A stretch of DNA of 64,000 nt from Planctomycetota bacterium (lineage in GTDB: Bacteria > Planctomycetota > UBA8742 > UBA2392): the NCBI GenBank assembly GCA_020845475.1, contig JADLFN010000048.1, positions 25,507 to 89,506 of the forward strand. The letters are read 5' to 3'. Positions 17,680-26,418 of the stretch are shown in pieces. Position numbers and translations under genes: made by a program. The notes beneath the pieces are model-generated. The model saw only the letters and a list, made by a program, of their open reading frames with translations. It made no database searches and had not been told where the DNA came from. Each line of letters starts with the position of its first letter. Position 1 is the stretch's first letter.

Positions 17680-18849
17680 CTAGAAAAAATCCGGCGTCCA
17701 AGGTGATGGACCGCCGAATATTGCGTTCAACGGCGCTTTGTCGGCTTCGCTGGCATCCAGGTAGCCGATTTGCTCAGCGTCCTGGGCGCTTAGCGCGCCC
17801 GTATACATCGCGGCCAGCCCGCGGATGTCAACTTTCACTTTGCCTTTGCCGCCCTTTTCAACCTTGGCCGCGCCGCCTTCGACTTCGAACTTCCAGCGGC
17901 CGTGGTTCTCCTTCAACACGTCGTCGCGGACTTCAAGCTCCAGCGTTGCTCTTACGTGCTTGGCGTAGCCTCGCCTTTCGAGGGCGGGCTTGAGGCAGAC
18001 GATTCGCGTCATCCAGTCCCAGCGTGCTTCGATTTTGTGTTTTTGTTCGGCCAGATGGAAAAACAACGGCTCAATGGGCGCGCCGAACAGTGTTACGCGC
18101 TCGCCCACGCTGCGGTGTTCGGCGAAGAATGAGAGCAGGCGGCGCGCGGCTGCGGGCGTTTTCACCGTGAAATCTGCAACGACCAGATCCTGTTTGGGAA
18201 ACACAACGCGTTGCGCACGGTAAATCACGTAGCCCGTGGGCTTGCCGCTTTCTTCGATCATGTAGCGGAAAGCCGCGTTCTCGCCCTTGCCCCACTTGCG
18301 CAGCCAGAAGAACCTGCTGCGGTCGAGGTTGCCGTTGGCGGCCAGCGCGCGCTCATTGTAAAGCGCGGCCATGGCAGGCTCGTCCTCGATATCGGCCAGC
18401 CGGATCTCGGCGCCGTGCTCGCGCACGTTGATGCTGCCTATGGGCAGCGCGTAATTGATGTGCGCGCCCGCGATCTCATAGCCGAGTTTGCGATAAACGG
18501 GCTGCGTGGCGGGATAGAGTGTCGAGAGCGCTGTGCCCTCGGCATGCAGTTCATCCAGTAGCGCGCGCATGGCGCCCGTGCCTGCGCCGCTCTTGCGCGC
18601 GTGGGGAGTAACGACAACGCCCGCGATGCCGGCCATGGGCACGCTGTGGCCGCCAAAGAACTGTCCGATGCGATAGGCCGTCAGGCCGCCGATGACGCGC
18701 CCGTTCTCGCGCCACACGCGCAGTTCGCGCTCGGGCAATTGCGCGAGCCATTCGAGCATGTCCTCGACTTTGCCCGCGAACGACTGCGCAAGAACCTCGG
18801 CGTATGCACGAAGTTCTTTGTTACCGGAAGGTGGGCTGTAGTCGATCAC
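17680..18849 (-). CDS. Eis-like GNAT N-acetyltransferase with sterol-carrier-like C-terminal domain
   Basis: About 389 residues. Tandem GNAT architecture as in mycobacterial Eis: acetyl-CoA loop R-K-S-G-A-G-T-G in VTPHARKSGAGTGAM, the typical TLYPATQPVYRKLGYEIAG, a second degenerate GNAT domain, and a C-terminal SCP2-like domain (GRWKFEVEGG, VKVDIRGLAAMYTGALS). Eis proteins acetylate multiple amines on aminoglycosides or proteins. The C-terminal carboxylate, catalytic in Eis, is Phe here as well (TPDFF). GTG 18849 overlaps the upstream stop as GTGA; a longer GTG start at 18906 is possible. Confidence 0.87.
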   Translation of the reverse strand: MIDYSPPSGNKELRAYAEVLAQSFAGKVEDMLEWLAQLPERELRVWRENGRVIGGLTAYRIGQFFGGHSVPMAGIAGVVVTPHARKSGAGTGAMRALLDELHAEGTALSTLYPATQPVYRKLGYEIAGAHINYALPIGSINVREHGAEIRLADIEDEPAMAALYNERALAANGNLDRSRFFWLRKWGKGENAAFRYMIEESGKPTGYVIYRAQRVVFPKQDLVVADFTVKTPAAARRLLSFFAEHRSVGERVTLFGAPIEPLFFHLAEQKHKIEARWDWMTRIVCLKPALERRGYAKHVRATLELEVRDDVLKENHGRWKFEVEGGAAKVEKGGKGKVKVDIRGLAAMYTGALSAQDAEQIGYLDASEADKAPLNAIFGGPSPWTPDFF

Positions 18850-20090
18850 TTCTCGCTCAATCCAAGGATGTCGGCTTCGAATTCCTGTCGCCAGCCGCGG
18901 CGCCACACGCGCTCAAGGTATTCGAGCCGTTCGCCGATCCCGGCGACTTGCTCCATCAGGTGGCGAACCTCGCCATGTGCCGGACCAAAGCGCCGCAGCA
19001 GCGGCGTCAGTTCAGATTCAAGGCGCGAACGCTGCGTGCGCAACTCGGCCAGGTTGCCCGCGGCCGTCAGACCTTCCAGCACGGCTTCGAGACGGCCAAT
19101 GGCTTCGACGCTGACCAACGGGCGCATCCGCTTCATGTCGTCGGGCGCGGGCGGTGCGCCGGCAACCGCCACATCAACGGCCAGCAGCGCGGTTGTTTTC
19201 TCGCCCGTGGTCACGAGATCGAGCATCACGGCCTGTTCAACCAGCGCATAAGAACCCATGGTCCGGCGGCGCAAGACCGTCAGGGCGAAAGCCGCGCGCT
19301 CGGGCTCGATGCTGCGTGCCAGCGCGAGCCAGACACGCGGGTCGCTTCCGAGCATGTCATGCAGTGCGAACTCGGCCTCGGCGCGATCAACGGCTGCGGG
19401 CTGCGCGAGATCGGCAAGCGCGCCGGCGATCGATTTGAGGTCAACCTTGGGTGCATCCTTGTGCCGGCGCTGGTAGCGCGACCACGCGGGCTGCGAAAAA
19501 TCGGAGGCCAGCACACTGCGCAAGAGTGCGTCCTCGGCAAAGAACGCGAGCAGGCCCTCGGGCGGCGCGGCATCGCGCTCCTTTTCGGCAAAGGACTGCG
19601 CTTCGGGCAGCGTGAGCTCGCCCAGCACTCGATAGCACTGCACCTTTTCATACTCCGGTAGCGAGCCGGCGCTCAAACGTTGCTTGAGGGTGCTGAGTAC
19701 CTGCGCCTGCTCCACTTGCCGCAGCGCCTCGGTGGCGTAAAGGCGCTCGCGGCGGCGCGCGTCCTGCCTGCACAGCGTATTGACGCAAAGCGTGACGCGC
19801 TCGGGCCGGTCGGTGTTGACAAGGATCTTGAGCAGCAACTCCCGCCCACGGGGAGGCTGAGCCGAGAGGCGTTCGACCAGCGAAAGGAACCGGGCGCTCG
19901 CGATTTCGCCAATCAGGCGTTCGGCGCGGTTGCGGTGCTCGGGGACCGTGCTGCTCAAGTACCCCAGCAGCGCGTCAAGATCCTCAGGCGGCTCCTCGCG
20001 CGGCGAGGCAGGCGTTTCCTGCGCCGACACAAGCCCCAGAAGCAACAGCCCCATGGAGGCGACAAAAAGAATGAGCGCGGCTTTTCTCAT
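18846..20090 (-). CDS. Exported helical-repeat protein of unknown function
   Basis: 414 residues from ATG 20090, which overlaps the stop of lnt1 (ATGA). N-terminal signal sequence (MRKAALILFVASMGLLLLGLVSA) followed by a Pro/Glu linker and then alpha-helical hairpins resembling HEAT-type repeats (DLDALLGYLSSTVPEHRNRAERLI; LATEALRQ-type turns). The last ~90 residues form a longer coiled stretch. I do not recognise the family. Its position between lnt1 and the Eis-like gene, with overlaps on both sides, makes a common transcript likely. Confidence 0.7.
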   Translation of the reverse strand: MRKAALILFVASMGLLLLGLVSAQETPASPREEPPEDLDALLGYLSSTVPEHRNRAERLIGEIASARFLSLVERLSAQPPRGRELLLKILVNTDRPERVTLCVNTLCRQDARRRERLYATEALRQVEQAQVLSTLKQRLSAGSLPEYEKVQCYRVLGELTLPEAQSFAEKERDAAPPEGLLAFFAEDALLRSVLASDFSQPAWSRYQRRHKDAPKVDLKSIAGALADLAQPAAVDRAEAEFALHDMLGSDPRVWLALARSIEPERAAFALTVLRRRTMGSYALVEQAVMLDLVTTGEKTTALLAVDVAVAGAPPAPDDMKRMRPLVSVEAIGRLEAVLEGLTAAGNLAELRTQRSRLESELTPLLRRFGPAHGEVRHLMEQVAGIGERLEYLERVWRRGWRQEFEADILGLSEK

Positions 20091-21934
20091 GCGGCCCTGG
20101 CCCGTCTGCGCGCGCGCCACTCAACGAAGCGGCCCGCGGCCATCAGCGCCATTATGGGAATTACTACGCACAGTGACAGCCAGCCGGGCAGCCTTCCCAC
20201 GTGCGCGATGAAAAAAGTGGGCGCCGGATCTCTGAGCACGGGCGGCCGAGACATGAATACACCGCCGACTTCGCGGTCTTTGCCATTGACGGTGAACGTC
20301 TCGCGCACGCGGCCTGTGGCGTCAATCGTGCAGGAAATGCCGGTGTTGGTCGCGCGCACCATGGGCGTGCGCGACTCAATGCAGCGCAGCTTGCAGTAAT
20401 CGACGGCCATATCGAGTTCGGCGCTTTTCTTGAACCAGCCCTCGTTGCTGATGTTGAGGTGGAAATCAGGGTAGCCGCCATCGGTGCGCCGGTGCAGATC
20501 GACATAGCACTGCGGCCAAACGTATTCGTAACAGATGCTGGTCGTGAAACGCCAGTCCCGCGCGGCTTGCGTGCCATCGACCGAGGGCGGCACGCGCAGG
20601 GTGAAGAGCGTGAACTGCACGCCGCGCTCGAGCGTGCGTGCGCGCCCCTGTAGCGAGCGCGAATACTCCTCGACAATGCGGCGGATCAGAAAGTTGTCCT
20701 CGCGCGGGATATACTCGCCGCCGGGCACCAGAAAGCGCTTGTCGTAGCTGCCCACGGGGTGGCCGTCAGCCTCGAGCATCAGCGCCGTGTTGTAAACGCG
20801 GAATCGGTAGTCCTTCCAGTCAGAGGTCTGCTCTTCCTGCGGAATGCGCGTGATCGCGCCTACCACCATGGGTTTGCGCAGGCGATAGTAAACCTCGGCT
20901 CGCAGCCGCGCGATGTAACCGCCAAAACTGGTCACGCTGTCGAGGAAGTACGGCGAAGGTTTCACGCCTTCGTAATGGTTCATCGATGCCTGGGGTACGT
21001 TGAAGTTGAACCCCTCACGCGTCGCTCCACCAAAGAGCATGGTCTCGGGCCAGGCAATCATGTCCGCGCCCTGTTCGGCGGCCTGGTGCGAGAGATCGAG
21101 GTGATTGGCGAAGGATTGTGGAATCTTCATCGGGTCGTTGTTGACCTTGACCTCCTGGCTCAGGTTGCCCTGCACGCAGCCGATCAACGGGCCCTTCTCT
21201 TCGCGCGCCTCAATCTGCCCGATGCGCACCTGGCCGTAAACGAAGCAGGCAATCACCAGCACCAGCGCGCACGCCGGCATGGCAATTCGCGAAACGCCCT
21301 GAGTGCGCCGCACCAGCGATGCTTGAGGCCCGACCAGCTCAAAGGGCGCCACGCAGGCGAGCGCAACAAACACGAGAATGAGCACAAGACCGTAGCTGCC
21401 CACGATATCGGCCACCTGGATCAGCGAAGTCAGCGCCAGCGTGCCCTGCGAAAGGCTCATCCACGGAAACGGCGCCGGCGTATCGAACTCATGGGCAAAC
21501 TCAAAGCCCAGCCATATGAAAGGCACGAGCCAGGCCAGCCACGAAGCTTGACGTGTCAAGACCCAGCGCATGGCCATGCAGCACACGCCGTAGTACGCGG
21601 CCATGGCCGTGGCCACAAAGGCGAACATGGCGAAAATCGCGGGCTCATTGCCGGGGTCGGTGCTCATCTGCCCCAGCCACCAGAGGTTGATCCAGAAATA
21701 GCACATGCCCACGCCAAAGCCCGCCAGCCACGAGCCGCCGGCACTCAGTCGCGGCAGAGCCAGCAGCAGCGGGCACAGCGCAAACAGAACGAGACCGGGC
21801 ACCGCCCAGGGGGGCACGGTGAAAGTCAGAAGCGGCGCAGAACAAAGCGCGATCAGCCACACCTTGAGGCGCGGCTTGCCGGAGAGCTTCTCGATTTCAC
21901 GCGCTTGCAACATGCCTGAACGGTCGCTGCTCAC
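20087..21934 (-). CDS. lnt: Apolipoprotein N-acyltransferase, paralog 1
   Basis: Adds the third acyl chain to the N-terminal Cys of lipoproteins in the inner membrane. About 615 residues: N-terminal multi-helix membrane domain to ~235, then a nitrilase-fold domain with the full triad Glu297 (AWPETML), Lys399 (YDKRFLVPGGEYIP) and Cys468 (TTSICYEY), plus NISNEGWF. Family length is usually ~510; a ~100-residue surplus lies in the nitrilase domain. Start is GTG 21934, overlapping the stop of paralog 2 (GTGA). The two copies share domain order and every catalytic block but are clearly diverged. Confidence 0.92.
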   Translation of the reverse strand: MSSDRSGMLQAREIEKLSGKPRLKVWLIALCSAPLLTFTVPPWAVPGLVLFALCPLLLALPRLSAGGSWLAGFGVGMCYFWINLWWLGQMSTDPGNEPAIFAMFAFVATAMAAYYGVCCMAMRWVLTRQASWLAWLVPFIWLGFEFAHEFDTPAPFPWMSLSQGTLALTSLIQVADIVGSYGLVLILVFVALACVAPFELVGPQASLVRRTQGVSRIAMPACALVLVIACFVYGQVRIGQIEAREEKGPLIGCVQGNLSQEVKVNNDPMKIPQSFANHLDLSHQAAEQGADMIAWPETMLFGGATREGFNFNVPQASMNHYEGVKPSPYFLDSVTSFGGYIARLRAEVYYRLRKPMVVGAITRIPQEEQTSDWKDYRFRVYNTALMLEADGHPVGSYDKRFLVPGGEYIPREDNFLIRRIVEEYSRSLQGRARTLERGVQFTLFTLRVPPSVDGTQAARDWRFTTSICYEYVWPQCYVDLHRRTDGGYPDFHLNISNEGWFKKSAELDMAVDYCKLRCIESRTPMVRATNTGISCTIDATGRVRETFTVNGKDREVGGVFMSRPPVLRDPAPTFFIAHVGRLPGWLSLCVVIPIMALMAAGRFVEWRARRRARAA

Positions 21935-23748
21935 TTTGCCTGCGGCGCCGTCAATCTCCCTGTCCATCGGCGAATCAGTCCGACCACCATCAGCGCTGAA
22001 AGGATACCGTTCACGGCGACTCCCAGCCATGCCGACATTGCTCCGACGATCGCCACAAACCAGGTTCGTATCGATGTGTCCAGCACGGCCGGGCGAACAA
22101 GAAGCGTGCCTTGAACGTTGCGGTCCATGCCATCCACCGTGAGCACCTCTCGCTCCCGGCCACAGGCGTCGATGCTGCACGTGATGCCCGTGTTGGTGGC
22201 GCGCAGCATGGGGGTGCGCGTTTCGATGCAGCGAAAGCGCGACATCACCAGGGCCTGATCGAGCTCACTGCCGCTGCCGAACCAGGCTTCGTTGCTGATG
22301 TTCACATGGAAATCCGGGCGCGGTGATGTGCTCAAGTCGCCTTCGAGCCAGGCGTGCGTGCGCGGAAACGCGAACTCATAGCAGATGCTCGCTGTGTAGG
22401 TCCACGGCCGGCCCTGCAGCCGCGGCGTTTTGGAGGGTAGCGAAAAGCGCACGCGGTTTCGGCCGGGATCGATGTACGCGACGCCGCCCTGCAGTTCCTC
22501 GGCGTAGTGGGTGGCAATCCAGCGGATCAGCGGGTTGCCCTCGTTGGGAATATTCTCGCCGCCGGGCACGAGGTTCACTTTGTCGTAGATGCCAATCACG
22601 TTGCCTTGCGCATCGAGCGCCATGGCCGAGTTGTGGCGGCGGAAGTTGTAGTCCTTCCAGTCTTCGTCCTGTTCCTCAGTCGGAATTTCCGTGACCACGC
22701 CCACGAGCATTGGCTTGTGCGTGAGATGAAAAATCTCGGCGCGCATGCGCGTGATGAACAAGTCCGTCGAGTCGCGCGCGACAATCAACTGCGGGTCGGG
22801 CTTGCCCGTTTTGTACCACGAGCGTGAAGATTCCTCGCTCAGCAGGCAATGCCCGTCGCGCGTGGCGCCGCGAAAGACCATGCTCTCGGGCCAGACAATC
22901 AGCTCCGCACCCTGCTGCGAAGCCTCGTGCGTGAGGCGCATCTGCTCGTTGAAGGCCTTGCGCACCTTTTCAATCTCGTCGCCGATTTTGATTTCCTGGT
23001 CCACGTTGCCCTGCACGAGCGCCACAAGCGGACCATCGCCGGCCTCCAGGTCCGTGTAACGCTGCTCCTGGATCACGCCGTAAATCGTGCCGGCAATCGC
23101 CAGCACAACGGCAGCGGCCGGAAGTGCGATGCGATTGGCGCCCTCGCGGCGCAGCTTCGGTTTTCCGTTCTCACCGAGCGTAAACAGTGATGCAAACGCG
23201 AGATTGAACAGCACCATCGACGCGGCTACGCCATAGGCGCCCCAGAGATCGGCAGTTTGGACAAAGGGCCCAAACCAGCTCAGGCAATAGGCGACGCTCA
23301 GCCATGGATAGGGACCGGGAATGTTGAATTCATGGATGAACTCAAACCCCAGCCAGCTCAGGGGAACAAGCCAAACCCAGAAGCGGCCTTGACGCGTCAA
23401 TAGCCAGCGCAGAAACACGCCGGCCCATGCGATCGAGAACGCCCGCACCAGCACAGAGAGCACGAACATGCCTACGATGATGTACTCGTTGCCGCCCTCG
23501 GCGGGCAACAGTGCCAGCCACCAGGTATTGGCGCCGATGTAAATGCCGCCGCAAAGGTAGGCGCCAAAGAACGCGCCTTTGAAAGTCATGCGCGGCAACG
23601 CGAGCAGCAGCGGCACCAGAGCGACCAGACCCAGCCCGGGAAGAGAATGCGGCGGCGTAGAGTAAGTCAGAAGCACGCCCGAAAGGACACAGGCGGCCCA
23701 GAGGTGCAGGGTCTTGGGTTTTGGGTTCTGGGTTTGGGGTTCAGCCAC
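21931..23748 (-). CDS. lnt: Apolipoprotein N-acyltransferase, paralog 2
   Basis: Second Lnt of the tandem pair, about 605 residues from GTG 23748. Same layout: membrane domain, then Glu288 (VWPESMV), Lys390 (YDKVNLVPGGENIP), Cys456 (ASICYEFAFP) and NISNEAWF. Triad complete, so both copies should be active. The start is unclear: ATG 23808 would give a 20-residue polar leader and a longer overlap with the preceding gene. Residues 3-14 (EPQTQNPKPKT) are encoded by a five-unit heptamer repeat (23709-23743), so this N-terminus is low-complexity. Confidence 0.9.
   Translation of the reverse strand: MAEPQTQNPKPKTLHLWAACVLSGVLLTYSTPPHSLPGLGLVALVPLLLALPRMTFKGAFFGAYLCGGIYIGANTWWLALLPAEGGNEYIIVGMFVLSVLVRAFSIAWAGVFLRWLLTRQGRFWVWLVPLSWLGFEFIHEFNIPGPYPWLSVAYCLSWFGPFVQTADLWGAYGVAASMVLFNLAFASLFTLGENGKPKLRREGANRIALPAAAVVLAIAGTIYGVIQEQRYTDLEAGDGPLVALVQGNVDQEIKIGDEIEKVRKAFNEQMRLTHEASQQGAELIVWPESMVFRGATRDGHCLLSEESSRSWYKTGKPDPQLIVARDSTDLFITRMRAEIFHLTHKPMLVGVVTEIPTEEQDEDWKDYNFRRHNSAMALDAQGNVIGIYDKVNLVPGGENIPNEGNPLIRWIATHYAEELQGGVAYIDPGRNRVRFSLPSKTPRLQGRPWTYTASICYEFAFPRTHAWLEGDLSTSPRPDFHVNISNEAWFGSGSELDQALVMSRFRCIETRTPMLRATNTGITCSIDACGREREVLTVDGMDRNVQGTLLVRPAVLDTSIRTWFVAIVGAMSAWLGVAVNGILSALMVVGLIRRWTGRLTAPQAK
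23709..23743 (+). repeat. Five-unit GGGTnnn heptamer tract in the lnt/FdhE-like junction
   Basis: Units read GGGTCTT, GGGTTTT, GGGTTCT, GGGTTTG, GGGTTCA. The tract covers the stop codon of the FdhE-like gene and the first codons of lnt paralog 2. Since 7 is not a multiple of 3, a one-unit change would shift the lnt reading frame if translation starts upstream of it. Confidence 0.8.
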
Positions 23749-24631
23749 GGGGCGATTGTAGCGCGGTTTTCTTGTAGGGCGCGTCCAACAGCCTGACGAG
23801 CTTGACATACCAGAATGGATTGAATGCGGCAGTCAACGACCTGTCGAGTTCATAAGTCGTGCATTTTCCCTCGGCGCACCTGAGTACGTCGAAGCCGCTG
23901 GCACTGACTTCCGCTGCGCGTACCCAGACTTGCGGCTCAGCGCACGAGCAATCTATTCGCGCGCGCGTCGGCCAACGCGTCTCGCAACTCTCGCAAAGAA
24001 AGCGCGCTCCCTGACGTGCGTAGGCCATCGCACCACAGACGGGACACCGCTTGCCGCGCCCCCAACGTTTCTTCGAGTGCGCGCGCAATGCGGCGGCCGC
24101 CATCTCACGCACGGCCCACACCGCCACGGGCGCGATACGAGTCAGGATTGCCTCGTCAATGCGCGGCTTCGTTAGCGCTCTGTCCCATGGGTCGGTGCAT
24201 GGGGGACCTTTGCGAATCTGCTCGCGCAATTGAAACGCATACTCGTTTATGTCGAAGCCGCGCCGAATCCTGGCAAGCAAACGGCGGACTGCAGGCGCGT
24301 GCTGGGGGAAGTCATCGATGGTTCGCAGCAGCAAGAGGCACATGAAATCGCGAAGCAGCGGCGCCCTCGCGGCGCTGGAGTACCATTCGATCTCGCCATC
24401 AGCATCCAAATCGAGCTTGACCAACGCACCTTTGGCCGCCTGTTGGGCAAACTGAACGGCCTGTCGCATTCGCAACAAGCCGCGCGCGGCTGTAACGCTG
24501 AGGTTTTCGGCGCCTGCCACGAGGGCGACGTACAGTTCAAGCGGATCGACTGCGGCGCCACGGGCCGGGAGGCCCGTGCTACTTGAGGTCTTCGGCTGAG
24601 AAGACTTCCTTGGGCGTGAGCCTTTCGCCAC
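23741..24631 (-). CDS. FdhE-like zinc-ribbon protein
   Basis: About 296 residues. The C-terminal third has four cysteine pairs laid out as in the formate dehydrogenase accessory protein FdhE: CPVCG, CESC-ETRWP, CSC and C-x4-C (CAEGKC). The N-terminal part is helical. FdhE binds formate dehydrogenase cofactor sites; no formate dehydrogenase is visible here, so the role may differ. The listed start is GTG 24631, inside the end of lysA; the first ~30 residues are read through a hairpin (24559-24578) and look non-conserved, so translation may begin later. Confidence 0.68.
   Translation of the reverse strand: MAKGSRPRKSSQPKTSSSTGLPARGAAVDPLELYVALVAGAENLSVTAARGLLRMRQAVQFAQQAAKGALVKLDLDADGEIEWYSSAARAPLLRDFMCLLLLRTIDDFPQHAPAVRRLLARIRRGFDINEYAFQLREQIRKGPPCTDPWDRALTKPRIDEAILTRIAPVAVWAVREMAAAALRAHSKKRWGRGKRCPVCGAMAYARQGARFLCESCETRWPTRARIDCSCAEPQVWVRAAEVSASGFDVLRCAEGKCTTYELDRSLTAAFNPFWYVKLVRLLDAPYKKTALQSPRG
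24559..24578 (+). repeat. CACGGGC hairpin, copy 3
   Basis: CACGGGCC, spacer GGGA, GGCCCGTG followed by CTACTT. Base-for-base the reverse complement of the hairpin at 11919-11938. It abuts the TAG stop of lysA. Confidence 0.7.
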
Positions 24632-25880
24632 GGGTCAGATCCTCGATGGTTTCGCGCTCGCGCGCGACCCAGAACTTGTCGCCGTGCACGATAACTTCGG
24701 CGGGCCTTGGATGCTGGTTGTAAGTGCTTGCCATGGCCATGCCGTAGGCGCCGGCGCTGAAAATCGCGAGCGTTTCGCCCTCGTTGCAGCGGGGCAGGCG
24801 GCGGCCTTTGGCGAAAACGTCTGTGCTTTCGCAGATCGGGCCGACCACGTCATAGGTCTGGCCGGAGTCGCCGGTGATTTCCGCATCCGGCTGGAACTCG
24901 CTGACCACGGGCCAGATCTTGTGGTAGGCGTCGTAGATCGCCGGGCGAATCAGGTCGTTCATGCCCGCATCAACGATCAGAAAATTCTTGTCGCCCGAGG
25001 GCTTGTCGAAGATCACGCGCGTGAGCAGCACGCCACCGTTGCCGCACACGTAGCGGCCGGGCTCGCACACCATGCGCAGGCCGGTCTCTTTGATATGAGG
25101 CAGCATCTTTTGCGCGAAGCTGGTGATGTCGAGGCCTTCGTTGCCTTTGTACGAGATGCCGTAGCCGCCGCCGACGTTGAGGTATTCGAGCGGGAAATCG
25201 GCCTGCTTCACCTCGCCGATGAAGGGCAGGATTTTGGCAATGGCCTCGGCATGGCGGTCGTTTTCCGTGATCTGCGAGCCGATGTGCAGGTGCAGGCCCT
25301 TGAGGCGCAGATTCTTCAGCTCGCGGATTCTCTTAAAACAGGCCTTGGCGCGCTCGATGTCGATGCCGAACTTGCTTTCGCGTTTCCCCGTGGAAATGTG
25401 CTTGTGTGTACGCGGATCGACGTCGGGGTTCAGGCGCAGCGCAATCGGCGCCTCGACGCCGCGCTTTGCGGCGACGCGTGAAATGGCCGAGAGCTCTGAT
25501 TCGCTCTCGACGTTGAACATCAAGATTCCCTTTTCGAGCGCGTAATCAATCTCGTCGTCGCGCTTGCCGACACCCGCGAACACAATCGTTTTCGGGTCGG
25601 CGCCGGCGCGCAGGGCTCTATAGATTTCGCCCTTGCTCACCGCGTCGAAGCCGCACCCGATGCGGGCCATGGCACGCAGCAGGCCAAGGCAGGCGTTGGC
25701 CTTGACGCTGTAGCAGACAATGGGGCTGACTTCGGCAAAGGCGCGCTGGATGGCCTCAACCTGGTTCACGAAGTGGCTCTGCGAATAGACGTAAAGCGGC
25801 GTGCCCAGGCGCTCGGCGAGCTTTTGCACAGGCACGTTTTCGCAGAAGAGTTGACCGTTCTTGTAGTGGAAAGCGTCCAT
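24579..25880 (-). CDS. lysA: Diaminopimelate decarboxylase
   Basis: Converts meso-diaminopimelate to lysine, PLP-dependent, cytosolic. 433 residues of usual length: PLP lysine in CYSVKANACL, HIGSQI, GGGYGISYKG, EPGRYVCGNGGVLLTRV, the substrate Cys in CESTDVFAKGR and the C-terminal GAYGMAMASTYN. ATG 25880 is immediately preceded by six tandem TGACCTC units, leaving no ordinary Shine-Dalgarno. The gene lies downstream of the nuoLMN genes and a small helical protein; there is no other lysine or peptidoglycan gene nearby. Confidence 0.97.
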   Translation of the reverse strand: MDAFHYKNGQLFCENVPVQKLAERLGTPLYVYSQSHFVNQVEAIQRAFAEVSPIVCYSVKANACLGLLRAMARIGCGFDAVSKGEIYRALRAGADPKTIVFAGVGKRDDEIDYALEKGILMFNVESESELSAISRVAAKRGVEAPIALRLNPDVDPRTHKHISTGKRESKFGIDIERAKACFKRIRELKNLRLKGLHLHIGSQITENDRHAEAIAKILPFIGEVKQADFPLEYLNVGGGYGISYKGNEGLDITSFAQKMLPHIKETGLRMVCEPGRYVCGNGGVLLTRVIFDKPSGDKNFLIVDAGMNDLIRPAIYDAYHKIWPVVSEFQPDAEITGDSGQTYDVVGPICESTDVFAKGRRLPRCNEGETLAIFSAGAYGMAMASTYNQHPRPAEVIVHGDKFWVARERETIEDLTRGERLTPKEVFSAEDLK

Positions 25881-25883
25881 GGC

Positions 25884-25925
25884 GAGGTCAGAGGTCAGAG
25901 GTCAGAGGTCAGAGGTCAGAGGTCA
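25884..25925 (-). repeat. Six perfect heptamer repeats in front of lysA
   Basis: Six exact copies of GAGGTCA (TGACCTC on the lysA strand), 42 bp, ending four bases upstream of the lysA ATG. A perfect array of this kind is prone to slippage and would sit in the ribosome-binding region of the lysA message. Confidence 0.92.
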
Positions 25926-25943
25926 AGCGGGTGCGCCAAAGAG

Positions 25944-26399
25944 TTAAGCGGATGTCGCGTTGCTGGACCATTCGTGGGCCAGTGGTTTGAGTTCGTCGAT
26001 GTGCCGTTTCATGAGCGCGATACCGTCTTCCAGCAACTCGGCCATGGCTTGATCCACCGCGGCCTCGCGGCGGTCGCGTTCAAGACGGGCCAGGTTGATT
26101 TCCAGGCGCTCGAGCGTTTTCTTGATCGCGACGGCCATTTCTAGGTAGTTCAGGCGGGCCGCGTCTTCGGGATAGCTGGCGAGCTCGGGGTATTCGCCCA
26201 TGCCCTCAATCAGCTCGGCGAGGCGCTGACAGTAGGCGGTCTCTTCGTCGAGTACGCGCTGCACCGTGATGCGCTGGTCGAGCGGGAAACGGTCGCTCCA
26301 CATGCGGTTGCGGTCGAGCATGGAGAGGTAGCGCAGGTAGCTGGGAAACACCACCAGCAGCCAGCGGCAGAGCAACTCAATCTTGTGCGCCTTGTCCAT
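25944..26399 (-). CDS. Small helical protein of unknown function between nuoN and lysA
   Basis: 151 residues from ATG 26399 (MDKAHKIELLCRWLLVVFPSY). Predominantly helical and charged, with heptad-like segments (IKKTLERLEINLARLERDRREAAVDQAMAELL, in part). No signal peptide and no cysteine motif. A longer open frame to 26615 reads inside nuoN and was dropped. It follows nuoN by 19 bp, so it is co-transcribed with the complex I genes; a link to them is possible but unproven. Confidence 0.68.
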   Translation of the reverse strand: MDKAHKIELLCRWLLVVFPSYLRYLSMLDRNRMWSDRFPLDQRITVQRVLDEETAYCQRLAELIEGMGEYPELASYPEDAARLNYLEMAVAIKKTLERLEINLARLERDRREAAVDQAMAELLEDGIALMKRHIDELKPLAHEWSSNATSA

Positions 26400-26418
26400 A
26401 GCTTCTTCTTGCGGCCAG

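Noticed and set aside
25884..25925. CRISPR array
   Set aside because: Units are 7 bases, contiguous, with no spacers and no cas gene.
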